Below are positions 9,472 to 17,319 of a stretch of 64,000 nt of DNA, piece after piece. The notes under the pieces were generated by a model. It was not told the DNA's origin. It saw nothing but the letters and a program-made list of their open reading frames with translations, and did not search any database. The translations under genes were made by a program, and so were the position numbers. The stretch is from Amycolatopsis sacchari. Lineage in GTDB: Bacteria > Actinomycetota > Actinomycetes > Mycobacteriales > Pseudonocardiaceae. The DNA is taken from the NCBI RefSeq assembly GCF_900114035.1, contig NZ_FORP01000010.1, positions 1 through 64,000 on the forward strand. Direction: 5' to 3'. Every line of letters starts with the position of its first letter. The stretch's first letter is position 1.

Positions 9472-10086
9472 TCACTTGTCGGCGGAGCCGCTCGCGGGCT
9501 TCTTCGTCGTCGCGGTGGTGCGGCGGGTCGTGGTGCCCGTCGACTTGCGGGCCGGCGTGGTCTTCGCCGCCGGCTTGGGCGCCACGGTCTCCTCGGCGTC
9601 CTCGATCTTCGACGCGACCTCGGAGCTCTCCACGGCGACCTTGGCGCCACCCTGACGGGTCTTCTTCGCCGCCAAGCCCAGCACCTCCTCGACCTTCTCG
9701 CGGGCCTCGGTGCTGACGCCCTCGACCTGGTCCAGCACGGCCTTCACGCGCGGCTCGGCCAGGAACTTGTCCCACGCCTGCTCGCCCGTCTCGGCCAGCT
9801 TGTTGTACAGCCGCAGCGCGGCCTCGGTGTAGTCGTCGACCAGCTTGCGCAGCTCGGCCGGGTCCAGCTTCTCGCGCAGCGTGGTCACCTCGGAGGGCAG
9901 CTCCTCCAGGTTCTTGCGCGCGACCTCGCCGCTCTCCGTGACGCGCTCCTTGGCCTTGCCGACGGCCTCGGCGACCGCCTGGCCCGCCAGGTTGCCCGCG
10001 CCCAGCGCGGCCAGCAGCGGCGTGCGGAGCTGCTCCACGGCAGTGTTCACGACCTTGCGCACGTCATCGGTCCGGGTGCTCGCCAT
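9472..10086 (-). CDS. hbhA: Heparin-binding hemagglutinin-like protein (HbhA family)
   Basis: A 204-residue protein with a long helical, probably coiled-coil N-terminal two-thirds (about residues 1-150) and a Lys/Thr/Ala/Pro-rich basic tail (AKKTRQGG ... TTKKPASGSADK). This is the layout of mycobacterial HbhA, a surface-associated adhesin that binds heparan sulfate through its lysine-rich tail. In non-pathogens its role is unclear and may involve lipid bodies or the envelope. The ATG at 10086 has AAGGAG 10 bases upstream; a GTG three codons earlier sits too close to it. Its 5' end overlaps the XRE gene by 23 bases, so they share an operon. Confidence 0.82.
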   Translation of the reverse strand: MASTRTDDVRKVVNTAVEQLRTPLLAALGAGNLAGQAVAEAVGKAKERVTESGEVARKNLEELPSEVTTLREKLDPAELRKLVDDYTEAALRLYNKLAETGEQAWDKFLAEPRVKAVLDQVEGVSTEAREKVEEVLGLAAKKTRQGGAKVAVESSEVASKIEDAEETVAPKPAAKTTPARKSTGTTTRRTTATTKKPASGSADK

Positions 10087-10507
10087 GATGCTCACTCTCC
10101 TTGGTGGGATCGTCCGGCGTGTGGTTGTTCTCGCGGCGGAAGGACTCGTACACGTCGAGCAGGACCTGCTTCTGCCGCTCGGTGAGCGCGGCGTCGGCGC
10201 GGATCGCGTCCGGCACCGGGCCCCCGGTCGGCAGATCGAGGATGCCCGCCTGCACGTACAGCGCCTCCGCCGAGATCCGCAGCCCCTTCGCGATCTGCTG
10301 CAGGATCTCCGCGCTCGGCTTGCGGACCCCCCGCTCGATCTGGCTCAGGTACGGGTTCGACACCCCGGCGAGCTTCGACAGCTGCCGCAAAGAGATCTTC
10401 GCGTTGTTGCGTTGCTGCCGGATGTACTCACCGATGTCGGAAGCGATGTGGCCAACCTTCTCCATCGGCCCCGCCTGCGAGCCTTCGAGGTCTCCCTCGT
10501 CTGCCAT
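10064..10507 (-). CDS. XRE-family transcriptional regulator upstream of hbhA
   Basis: A 147-residue protein with an HTH_3 (cro/C1-type) domain at about residues 25-85. The recognition region reads LRQLSKLAGVSNPYLSQIER. The C-terminal part is acidic and probably helical. The ATG at 10507 has GAGGAG 9 bases upstream and is preferred to in-frame starts further upstream. It is the orthologue by position of M. tuberculosis Rv0474, which precedes hbhA. A perfect palindrome upstream (see separate entry) suggests autoregulation of this operon. Confidence 0.85.
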   Translation of the reverse strand: MADEGDLEGSQAGPMEKVGHIASDIGEYIRQQRNNAKISLRQLSKLAGVSNPYLSQIERGVRKPSAEILQQIAKGLRISAEALYVQAGILDLPTGGPVPDAIRADAALTERQKQVLLDVYESFRRENNHTPDDPTKESEHHGEHPDR

Positions 10508-10549
10508 TCGGCTCATCTCCTCGCGACACCTCCCACGGTACGCCCCACT

Positions 10550-10578
10550 GCTAGCTCTTGCAAGCACCCTGCTTGCAA
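10550..10578 (-). promoter_or_regulatory. Palindromic operator of the XRE-hbhA operon
   Basis: TTGCAAGCA (10558-10566), three bases, then TGCTTGCAA (10570-10578): perfect 9-bp arms. A second small palindrome GCTAGC (10550-10555) adjoins it. It lies about 45-70 bases before the XRE start codon, where a promoter is expected. It is probably bound by the XRE protein itself. Confidence 0.6.
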
Positions 10579-10992
10579 CCATCGGGCGAGACTCGGGTCA
10601 CGATCCGAACTGTAAGCGCACGACACAGCTGTCGATCACGACCGTGGCGCGGATGATGACGGGTCGGCGCGAAGGAAGCGAGGACGCGAAATCCCCAGTC
10701 CCTGCAGCGCCCGGAGGAGCCGGAGGATCAGCGTTTGATCGGCCACCCCAAGGGTCGCACCAAGGGCTATGCGCGCCCTGGCCCTGGTCTTCCTCGGCAC
10801 CGATCCCCAATAGCGACGAGGAGCTAAGCAACACCCACAGACACTGACCGAGATCGCAAACCAAAGCGCGCGACACGGGACGTCCTAGGGCTTCGCAAGC
10901 AACTGTTGAACGAATTGCAGCATGTGCTGCCGTGGGCGTTCACCGCTAGCAGACAGTTTAGAACAAACACAGGCCGACCGCTCAACCTGACA
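10579..10992. other. Gene-free interval at edge of low-GC island
   Basis: No convincing gene. G+C drops from about 10,800 onward. A plus-strand frame around 10,870-11,118 gives protein-like sequence (LRKQLLNELQHVLPWAF) but runs into the glycosyltransferase gene on the other strand. It has no clear start and could be a remnant of a lost gene. Confidence 0.4.
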
Positions 10993-12270
10993 TCAGAGTC
11001 CGCGTTCGCCGATCTGCTCGAGGACACGTACCGCCTCAGCAATACCATCTTCTTCCGCGATGAGCTTCTGCAAGGTTGCAGATCGGTCTGCATAAGAATT
11101 TCGATCAAGGACTTCTGATATCGCTTTCGACAGTCTGTCGACGCTCATCTTGGACTGCAACACCGGGGGCGTCGACACTCCGATTTCATACATCCTTTCG
11201 GCCGTGTGCCTGTGGACGAAGACGAACGGGCAGACCACCTGGGGGCGACCGGCTTCGAGCGCGAGTGAGGCGGTACCCATCCCGCCATGGTGCACGACAG
11301 CACTAACCCTGGGAAAAAGCCACTTGAACGGCACTTGTTCAACATAATAGATGGAAGGGTCTTTCTCCTCAGGAAAAGCGATACCACTCCCACCACGGGC
11401 CACCACGGCGCGTACACCCAACCTCTTCACCGCGTCAACGATGATCCGTGCGGTCTTGCTCGGATCTGACCCCACAATACTGCCGAACCAGATGTAAATT
11501 GGCGCTGGGTCATGGTCGAGGAACTCGACAAGCCGCTGCGGGGGATCCCAGTTTTCCGGCGGCGATGCGGACCAGAACCCCGTGTTGTGCACCCAACTCG
11601 GGTAGTCGAGGTTCGGCGGAAGCACGTGTCGACTGACCGGCTGCAGTATGCTGGTCGCACGCCCATCAGCCTGGCGCAAGGGATTGTTGTAGTGCGGTCG
11701 CCAGCTTAACCCCAGCTTCTTCTGCCGCCACTTCCTCGTACTGCCGACAAAGATCTCCCGCAGGAACGTTGACCACGGATAGGTTGCGCGATTGAGGCGC
11801 CGAGGTACTCGAACAGGGAAACCAGCATTGGGAAAACTTGAGGTGGGCGCCCAAAAGGGCCCCAGGCATACCGCAATAGAAGGGACGCCCAGTCTTTCTG
11901 CTATCTGCTGCCCTTGTTGAATCGGAGAGTGGAGAACCACATCCGCTCCATCATCCGACGCTGCCAAGTAGTCATCCAGAACCGAGGTTATCAGGTTTCT
12001 GTAGAATCCTCTGAACTCAAGCGCAAACCGCGGATTCCAAAGAGCATGATAATTTGTGTCGTACGCTCGGCGGAAGACGTCCGAGGTCACCCAGCCAGTC
12101 GATATCCCTTGGAGCGGAAAATGCTCCGCACCAGTAGAGGTAACCGTCTTCTCCAGCTCCGCAGAGCACGCCAGTCGGACTTCGTGACCGGCACCCACCA
12201 GACCTCTGGCCAACGCGACGAACGGTTCCACATCTCCTCGCGTACCGTGGGCGAGAAGCAAAGCCTTCAT
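10993..12270 (-). CDS. GT1-family glycosyltransferase (UGT/sterol-glucosyltransferase type)
   Basis: A 425-residue GT-B enzyme. The N-terminal part begins with the acceptor-domain motif LLLAHGTRGDVEPFVALARGL. The C-terminal donor domain carries VHHGGMGTASLALEAGRPQV, the nucleotide-sugar-binding signature of macrolide, glycopeptide and sterol glycosyltransferases. It would transfer a hexose or deoxyhexose from an NDP-sugar to a small lipophilic acceptor. GAAAGAGGA precedes the ATG. G+C is clearly lower than in all neighbours and codon third positions are much less GC-biased, so recent transfer is likely. No aglycone or sugar-biosynthesis genes are nearby. Confidence 0.85.
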   Translation of the reverse strand: MKALLLAHGTRGDVEPFVALARGLVGAGHEVRLACSAELEKTVTSTGAEHFPLQGISTGWVTSDVFRRAYDTNYHALWNPRFALEFRGFYRNLITSVLDDYLAASDDGADVVLHSPIQQGQQIAERLGVPSIAVCLGPFWAPTSSFPNAGFPVRVPRRLNRATYPWSTFLREIFVGSTRKWRQKKLGLSWRPHYNNPLRQADGRATSILQPVSRHVLPPNLDYPSWVHNTGFWSASPPENWDPPQRLVEFLDHDPAPIYIWFGSIVGSDPSKTARIIVDAVKRLGVRAVVARGGSGIAFPEEKDPSIYYVEQVPFKWLFPRVSAVVHHGGMGTASLALEAGRPQVVCPFVFVHRHTAERMYEIGVSTPPVLQSKMSVDRLSKAISEVLDRNSYADRSATLQKLIAEEDGIAEAVRVLEQIGERGL

Positions 12271-12372
12271 AAAAAATCCTCTTTCCGGAGTGCTCTTGCC
12301 ATATTGCGGGAGACGTGACTACAACCAGAATCAGGGTAATAGTCCAATATAGAACCGAAAATGAGGCGTTTT
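12271..12372 (-). promoter_or_regulatory. AT-rich leader of the glycosyltransferase gene
   Basis: About 100 bases of unusually AT-rich sequence, with candidate TATTGGAC and TAATAG elements at roughly 12,325-12,350, upstream of the glycosyltransferase. It ends exactly where high-GC coding sequence resumes at 12,373, so it marks the right edge of the foreign segment. No direct repeat or attachment site was found at the two edges by eye. Confidence 0.35.
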
Positions 12373-13008
12373 CTACCTGGTTGATTCCGAGGAATACCGC
12401 TCGAACCAGCTCAGCGTGTGGTGCACGGCTTCCGGCACTGTGGCGTGGGTGGTGTCGAAGAGGGCGACGGCGGGTTCGAGGTCCGCGGCGTGCTTGCGGA
12501 GCCAGTCGTTGAACTCGAGGGTTTCGGCGATGCGGGCCTCGTCCCACTCGCGCCACGCGGGGCGCGACCGCAGGCGGCTTGCAAGCACCTCCGGGTCGGC
12601 GACGAGCGCGAGGTAGTGGATCTCCGAGAACAGCGCGCGCTCGGGCAGCGGCTCGAACTCGGGTGGCACGACAGTCCCGCACAGCACGACCGGGCGGCCG
12701 TTCTGGCCGATCATCGCGGCCATGCGCAACCAGGTCGCGCGGAACGCCGGGTGGCCGTCGACGTCGTCACGCAGGCCGGCTGTCCACAGCACGTCCTGTT
12801 CCAGCACGACGGCCCGGCCGCCAAGCCGCTCGGCGAGCGCCGGGCCGACCGTCGACTTGCCCGCCCCGCTGGGCCCGGTCAGCGCGAACAGCGGGAGGCG
12901 CCGGAACGGCCAGCGGTGACCGCACCGGTCGCACACCCGCGTCGATCCCTCGACCACCGGAACGTCTGCCCGGTCACCGCACTCGGGGCAGATGCGCGGA
13001 TCGAGCAC
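12373..13008 (-). CDS. Zinc-ribbon P-loop kinase-like protein
   Basis: A 211-residue protein in two parts. Residues 1-33 hold a zinc ribbon with two CxxC pairs (CPEC, CDRC). The rest is a P-loop NTPase of the shikimate/adenylate-kinase-like fold with Walker A GPSGAGKST near residues 45-53 and a late region rich in Arg (ASRLRSRP) that could form the lid. It probably phosphorylates a small molecule; the substrate is unknown. The GTG start directly follows the TAG stop of the zinc-ribbon gene upstream, so the two are co-transcribed. Confidence 0.7.
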   Translation of the reverse strand: MLDPRICPECGDRADVPVVEGSTRVCDRCGHRWPFRRLPLFALTGPSGAGKSTVGPALAERLGGRAVVLEQDVLWTAGLRDDVDGHPAFRATWLRMAAMIGQNGRPVVLCGTVVPPEFEPLPERALFSEIHYLALVADPEVLASRLRSRPAWREWDEARIAETLEFNDWLRKHAADLEPAVALFDTTHATVPEAVHHTLSWFERYSSESTR

Positions 13009-13356
13009 CTAGTCGAACAGGTTCTCGAGGAAGCTGCGCCTGCGATGCCCGCCGTACGGCCGCGGGGAGTCCCCGTACCCGCCCCGGTAGGGCCGGGGCG
13101 AATCCCCGTACCCGCCGCGGTACGGCCGCGGGGAATCCCCATATCCCCCGCGATACGGCCGGGGCGAGTCACCGTGGCCGCGGTGCACATCAGGGCGGTA
13201 CGGCGGCGGAGCGCCGTAGTAAGCGCTTTCCGCACCGGCGATCTGCTCCAGCTCACCCCGGTCGAGGAAGATCCCCCGGCAGCCTTCGCACTGCTCGATG
13301 TGCACACCGTTCTTCTCGACGGTCCGCATCACGTTCTGGCATTTCGGACAAATCAC
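13009..13356 (-). CDS. zf-TFIIB zinc-ribbon protein with Gly/Tyr-rich repeat tail
   Basis: A 115-residue protein. Residues 1-45 form a TFIIB-type zinc ribbon (CPKCQNVM ... CEGCRGIFLDRGELE), a family of small bacterial proteins of unknown function. Residues 60-103 are four near-identical 11-residue repeats of the form GYGDSPRPYRG, followed by a short basic end. The repeats are 33 bp units at DNA level (13048-13179). It is immediately upstream of the zinc-ribbon kinase-like gene with no spacing. Confidence 0.75.
   Translation of the reverse strand: MICPKCQNVMRTVEKNGVHIEQCEGCRGIFLDRGELEQIAGAESAYYGAPPPYRPDVHRGHGDSPRPYRGGYGDSPRPYRGGYGDSPRPYRGGYGDSPRPYGGHRRRSFLENLFD
13048..13179 (-). repeat. Four in-frame 33-bp repeats
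   Basis: Four consecutive 33-bp units inside the zf-TFIIB gene, each coding GYGDSPRPYRG or a one- to two-residue variant. The high DNA identity suggests recent slippage or recombination, so copy number may vary between strains. Confidence 0.8.
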
Positions 13357-13372
13357 ACCCCCAGACTACGCA

Positions 13373-15613
13373 TCACTCCATCCGCAGCGCCTCCAGCTTC
13401 GTGACCGAGCGCAGCCCCGGCACCGCCGCCGCCGACACCAGGAGGACGAGGACCAGCGCCGCGGAGGCCATCACCATGATGAAAGTCCAGTCGAGCAGCA
13501 TCGCGGCTCCCGGCGTCATGATCCGCAGCAGCATCGCCGCCACCCCGATCCCCGCCCCGATCGCCACGAGAACGCCGAACACCACGGGGAGCGCGTTCTG
13601 CCACAGCAGTGAGCGGCTGAGCACTCCCCGCGGCACGCCCGCCGCTGTCATCGCCGCGAAGGGCCGGCGCCGCTCACTGATCTGCCCGATGACCAGCACG
13701 AGCATGCTGATCCCCGCCAGGAGCATGGTCAGCACCGCGCCCGCGTACAGCAGCGCCCGCGTCGCGTTGAGCATGGCCATGTCCCCGTTCTCGCTCACCG
13801 GAGCGGACACCGATGCCCGCCACTGCAGCGGGCTGACCGCCGAGCGCACGCGATCGAGTGCGTCCGGCACCGCGGGGTCGAGCAACGCCTTGATATCCCC
13901 GTAGTCGGGCCGGAGCGCGCCCGCGGCGGTGGGGGTGAGGAGGAGCTCCGCACCCTCACGCGAGCGCTGCGCTGCCCGCTCGAGGTCCGCCGGGACCGTG
14001 AACGTCTGCCCGCTCCTGGAGCCCAGCACCATGCCCGGATCCAGGTCTTCCGTGGTGAACGCGGCTCCCTCCGTGCAGCCGGACACGAAGAAATGGTGCT
14101 CCAGCAGGCGACAGGGGGCGACGACCGTCTCCACGTACTCGCCATGGGGCCCTCGCAGGGTGAGCCACCGCTCGGGCTCAGCCCAGCGCACCCCGGGGAC
14201 GCCGGTCAGCAGCGCGGTGACCTGGGGTTCGACCTCGGCCTGCAGCCCGGTTTCGATCGAGACGTTCGCCAGGTCGGCGCCGTAGTAGCTGGTGCGATCG
14301 GCGTTCGCGTTGGCCTCGACCGACCAGAGCAGCGTCTGCAACGCCACGACCGCGGCCAGCACCACGACGACGCCGGCGACCACCCTGGTGGGAGTTCCGC
14401 TGTCCACCTGGAGCCGGCGCACCGCGAGCTGCCAGGCGGGGAAGCCGCCACGCAGCCGGTTCACCACGCGCTCGGTGAGCCACGGCAGCAACGTCGGCAC
14501 GCCGACCAGCAGCAGCGATCCGCCCAGCAGCACGTAGGGCAACATGTCCCCAGCCGACTGGTCGCCCGGTATGGCCTTGTCCGCGAAGAGCAGGGCGACC
14601 CCGGCCACGACGAGCACCAGCCGCCACCACAGGCGCCGCCGCAACGGCTTGCCCCGCCGGAACACGGCCAGCGGCTCGACGATCAGGCTGCGGAGCCCGA
14701 GCCACGCGGAGCACACGCTGATCAACGGGATGATCGCGAAGACCAGTACGACGAGCGGCCAGTCCGGCACGAAGTCGGCCGGGTACACGGTCACGCCCGC
14801 CAGGTCCAGCCCCGCCGCGAAGGGCCGGACCACGAGGTACAGCAGCAGCCCGAGCAGCGCACCGGTGCCCGCTCCGACGAGCGACTCGGCCGCGGCGATC
14901 CGCCGGACCTGCGCGGCCCCGGCCCCCGCGAGCCGCAGGGCGGACAACCTGCGTTCGCGCTCGGGCCCGGCGATCCGGCTCGAACTCGCGACGAACACCA
15001 GCATCGGCACGAGCAGCACGAGGACACCGATCATGCCCAGGATCAGCAACTGCGGCGGCAGCGAGTCCGCGTTCGGGGGCTGGCCGAACGCGTACACCGT
15101 GTCGACGTATTCGGACTGCCGGAGCCCGCTGCCACCGGCGTACGCGATCAGCTCGTTCGGCCCCGCGAGGCCGCTGGGCTCGATGGTCCCCACGACCTGC
15201 TGGGAGAACAAGCCACGCACCCGCGGGTCTTCCCGCATCTTCTCGGCGAGCGCCGGGGACACGACGATCTGCCCCGGCGCCGGGATGGACCGCAGCCCCG
15301 GTGGCACTGGCGCGTTCGGGCCCGCGGGTTCCAGGTAGTACACCGGGAGGTCCCAGGCGGGGTGGTGCTCCAGGAGGTACACCGGCGTGCCCTGGCCCGC
15401 GGTGGTGTCCGGTGCCCTGGCGGCCACGCGGTCGGTCCGGTCACGCAAGGCGGACGCGCTGGTGACGACCAGCAGCAGGATCGCGGTGGCCAGGCCGATG
15501 CCGATCGTGGTCAGCACCAGCCGGAGCAGGGAGGCCTTCAGGGTCCGGCCGCCCCCGACGGCCAGCCGGACCCCGATGGCCAGGTCCTGCAGGCGGTGCG
15601 CGCCGCGGCTCAT
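13373..15613 (-). CDS. FtsX-like ABC transporter permease
   Basis: A 746-residue membrane protein with a long extracytoplasmic region after the first membrane segment (about 35-55), then two FtsX-type membrane blocks (around 200-320 and 630-735) and further membrane segments between. This architecture is that of actinobacterial MacB/LolCE-like permeases, which use ATP for mechanical work on periplasmic or cell-surface substrates rather than classic transport. The ATG overlaps the ATPase stop codon by 4 bases. With the PadR gene it makes a three-gene operon; such sets often respond to antibiotics or envelope stress. Confidence 0.85.
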   Translation of the reverse strand: MSRGAHRLQDLAIGVRLAVGGGRTLKASLLRLVLTTIGIGLATAILLLVVTSASALRDRTDRVAARAPDTTAGQGTPVYLLEHHPAWDLPVYYLEPAGPNAPVPPGLRSIPAPGQIVVSPALAEKMREDPRVRGLFSQQVVGTIEPSGLAGPNELIAYAGGSGLRQSEYVDTVYAFGQPPNADSLPPQLLILGMIGVLVLLVPMLVFVASSSRIAGPERERRLSALRLAGAGAAQVRRIAAAESLVGAGTGALLGLLLYLVVRPFAAGLDLAGVTVYPADFVPDWPLVVLVFAIIPLISVCSAWLGLRSLIVEPLAVFRRGKPLRRRLWWRLVLVVAGVALLFADKAIPGDQSAGDMLPYVLLGGSLLLVGVPTLLPWLTERVVNRLRGGFPAWQLAVRRLQVDSGTPTRVVAGVVVVLAAVVALQTLLWSVEANANADRTSYYGADLANVSIETGLQAEVEPQVTALLTGVPGVRWAEPERWLTLRGPHGEYVETVVAPCRLLEHHFFVSGCTEGAAFTTEDLDPGMVLGSRSGQTFTVPADLERAAQRSREGAELLLTPTAAGALRPDYGDIKALLDPAVPDALDRVRSAVSPLQWRASVSAPVSENGDMAMLNATRALLYAGAVLTMLLAGISMLVLVIGQISERRRPFAAMTAAGVPRGVLSRSLLWQNALPVVFGVLVAIGAGIGVAAMLLRIMTPGAAMLLDWTFIMVMASAALVLVLLVSAAAVPGLRSVTKLEALRME

Positions 15614-16287
15614 GCGGCCACCACCGGTTCCCGTGTCCTGCCGTCGCGCACGACCACTTCCCGGTCCGAATACGCCGCGACGCGGGCTTCGTGCGTGACC
15701 AGGACGACGGCGGCGTCGCTCTCCTTCGCGGCCCCGACGAGGAGCTGCATGATGCGCTCGCCGTTGAGCGAGTCGAGCGCGCCGGTGGGTTCGTCGGCGA
15801 AGATCACCTTCGGCCGGGTGACCAGCGCGCGGGCGATCGCGACCCGTTGCCCCTGGCCGCCGGACACCTCGCCGGGGCGTTTCGGCGCGAGCTCGGCGAC
15901 GTCGACCCGCGCCATGACCTCGCGGGCCGTGGCCTCCGCCTGACGGCGGCGCAGGCCCGCGAGGCGCAGCGGGAGTGCGACGTTCTCCAGGCAGCTGAGC
16001 TCGGGCACGAGCTGGCCGAACTGGAACACGAAGCCGAACTCGTCCCGGCGCAGGGCGGTGCGCTCGGAATCGGACAGCTCGGCGATGTCCCGCCCCTGGT
16101 AACGCACCTGCCCCTCGTCGGGGCGCACGATGCCGGCGAGGCAGTGCAGGAGCGTGGACTTGCCGGAGCCCGACGGGCCCATGACCGCCACCACTTCCCC
16201 CGCGTCGATGGCGAAGCTCGCGCTGACGAGGGCCTCCGTGGGGCCGAAGGACTTGCGCAGCGCCGAGGCTGTGAGCAGGGCTGTCAC
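15610..16287 (-). CDS. ABC transporter ATP-binding protein (LolD/MacB type)
   Basis: A 225-residue ATPase with Walker A GPSGSGKST, Q-loop, signature VSGGQGQRVAIARAL, Walker B VIFADEPTGALD and the H-loop VTHEARV. It drives the FtsX-like permease encoded next. The GTG at 16287 overlaps the PadR stop codon (GTGA); the longer in-frame extension into the PadR gene is not homologous and is rejected. Expression is probably set by PadR. Confidence 0.9.
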   Translation of the reverse strand: MTALLTASALRKSFGPTEALVSASFAIDAGEVVAVMGPSGSGKSTLLHCLAGIVRPDEGQVRYQGRDIAELSDSERTALRRDEFGFVFQFGQLVPELSCLENVALPLRLAGLRRRQAEATAREVMARVDVAELAPKRPGEVSGGQGQRVAIARALVTRPKVIFADEPTGALDSLNGERIMQLLVGAAKESDAAVVLVTHEARVAAYSDREVVVRDGRTREPVVAA

Positions 16288-16808
16288 CGGCGCACCTCTT
16301 CCGCCAGCTCGTTCAGCCGGGCGGCGGTCAGTTCCAGCCACCGCAGATCGGCCTCGAGGTGGAACAGGGCGTGGTCGCAGATCAGGGCGTCCGCGAGGTC
16401 ACCCTTCGTCTTGCGGGTGGTCAGCTCACGCATCGTGTTCAGGTGTGCGGCCCGCTGCGCATCGAGCACCTCGTCGGCGCTGCGACCGGACAACAGCGCC
16501 AGCACGACCTTCGTGTACAGCGTGTTCTGCAGGTACAGCTCGGGTTTCTCGGGTGTGGTGAGCCACTTCTCGACGTCGGTGACCCCGGCGTCGGTGATCG
16601 CGTAGCTCTTGCGCTCCGGGCCGGAGCCCGCCTCCACCCCGGACTCGGTCACCAGGCCGTTGCGCAGCAGGCGCGCGAGCGTGGCGTACACCTGCCCGTA
16701 GTGCAGCGGGCGCTCCAGCCCGAAGCGTTCGTCATAGGCACGTTTGAGCTCGTACCCGTGCCGTGGCCCGCTTTCCAGCAGGCCGAGGAGTGTGTGTCCG
16801 ATCGACAT
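16284..16808 (-). CDS. PadR-family transcriptional regulator
   Basis: A 174-residue PadR protein. The N-terminal winged helix (about 1-90) has LLGLLESGPRHGYELKRAYD, the family hallmark, and the C-terminal half is helical (Vir_act_alpha_C) for dimerisation. It heads the operon with the ABC ATPase and FtsX permease. Two palindromes directly upstream of its start (see next entry) fit PadR sites, so it most likely represses its own operon until an effector binds. Confidence 0.9.
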   Translation of the reverse strand: MSIGHTLLGLLESGPRHGYELKRAYDERFGLERPLHYGQVYATLARLLRNGLVTESGVEAGSGPERKSYAITDAGVTDVEKWLTTPEKPELYLQNTLYTKVVLALLSGRSADEVLDAQRAAHLNTMRELTTRKTKGDLADALICDHALFHLEADLRWLELTAARLNELAEEVRR

Positions 16809-16817
16809 GCCACCGGA

Positions 16818-16862
16818 CTATACACGCGGTGTATAGCATCCGTCTATACACCCAGTGCATAG
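16818..16862 (-). promoter_or_regulatory. Twin PadR operators
   Basis: Site 1: CTATACAC-GCG-GTGTATAG (16818-16836), perfect arms. Site 2: CTATACAC-CCA-GTGCATAG (16844-16862), one mismatch. Centres are 26 bp apart. Site 1 lies 10-28 bases before the PadR start codon. The ATACAC/GTGTAT half-sites resemble known PadR-type operators. Site 2 abuts the stop codon of the VOC gene. Confidence 0.72.
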
Positions 16863-17231
16863 CTACTGAGCTGCGACGAGGCAGAAGGGGTGCCCCACCG
16901 GGTCGGCGAAGACGTGGAAGCCCTCATGGCTGTCGTCGAGCAGTTTCGCGCCCAGCCGGAGCGCCCGCTCCTGCCCGGCGGCGAGGTCCGTGACGTCGAG
17001 GTCCAGGTGGAGCTGCTGGGGGACGTCCTGCCCCGGCCACTCCGGCGGCCGGTAGTCCTCGACCCGCTGGAACGCCAGCGTGACGCCGCCGGGACCGGAC
17101 AGCTCGACCCAGTGCCCATCCTCCGCGGCGTCCAGGTCCGACCATTCGAGCAGCGCGCCGTAGAACTCCGCGAGCTCACGGGGATCCGGGCAGTCCAGTG
17201 CGACGAGACCGAAAGTGGGTACAGCACCCAT
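16863..17231 (-). CDS. VOC-family (glyoxalase-like) protein
   Basis: A 122-residue protein with the two beta-alpha-beta-beta-beta modules of the vicinal oxygen chelate fold: FGLVALDCPDPRELAEFY at the start and HVFADPVGHPFCLV at the end. It resembles the Glyoxalase_6 group, whose substrates are mostly unknown; some confer drug binding. The ATG at 17231 has GGAAGGAG 7 bases upstream. It is divergent from a CGNR regulator gene, which may control it. Confidence 0.78.
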   Translation of the reverse strand: MGAVPTFGLVALDCPDPRELAEFYGALLEWSDLDAAEDGHWVELSGPGGVTLAFQRVEDYRPPEWPGQDVPQQLHLDLDVTDLAAGQERALRLGAKLLDDSHEGFHVFADPVGHPFCLVAAQ

Positions 17232-17319
17232 GCGCTTCTCCTTCCGAGGGTAACCAGTGACCCGAGTATGGGGGTTATGCCGGAAAGGTCGCAACCGGTA
17301 ATCCGCTTACACTGGTTAC

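Noticed and set aside
8614..9650. Open frames on both strands across the 135-bp repeats
   Set aside because: Low-complexity translations, no ribosome binding site, and the period being a multiple of three explains the openness.
10906..11118. 70-codon plus-strand frame at the edge of the low-GC island
   Set aside because: It overlaps the glycosyltransferase 3' end antisense and matches nothing recognised; at most a gene remnant.
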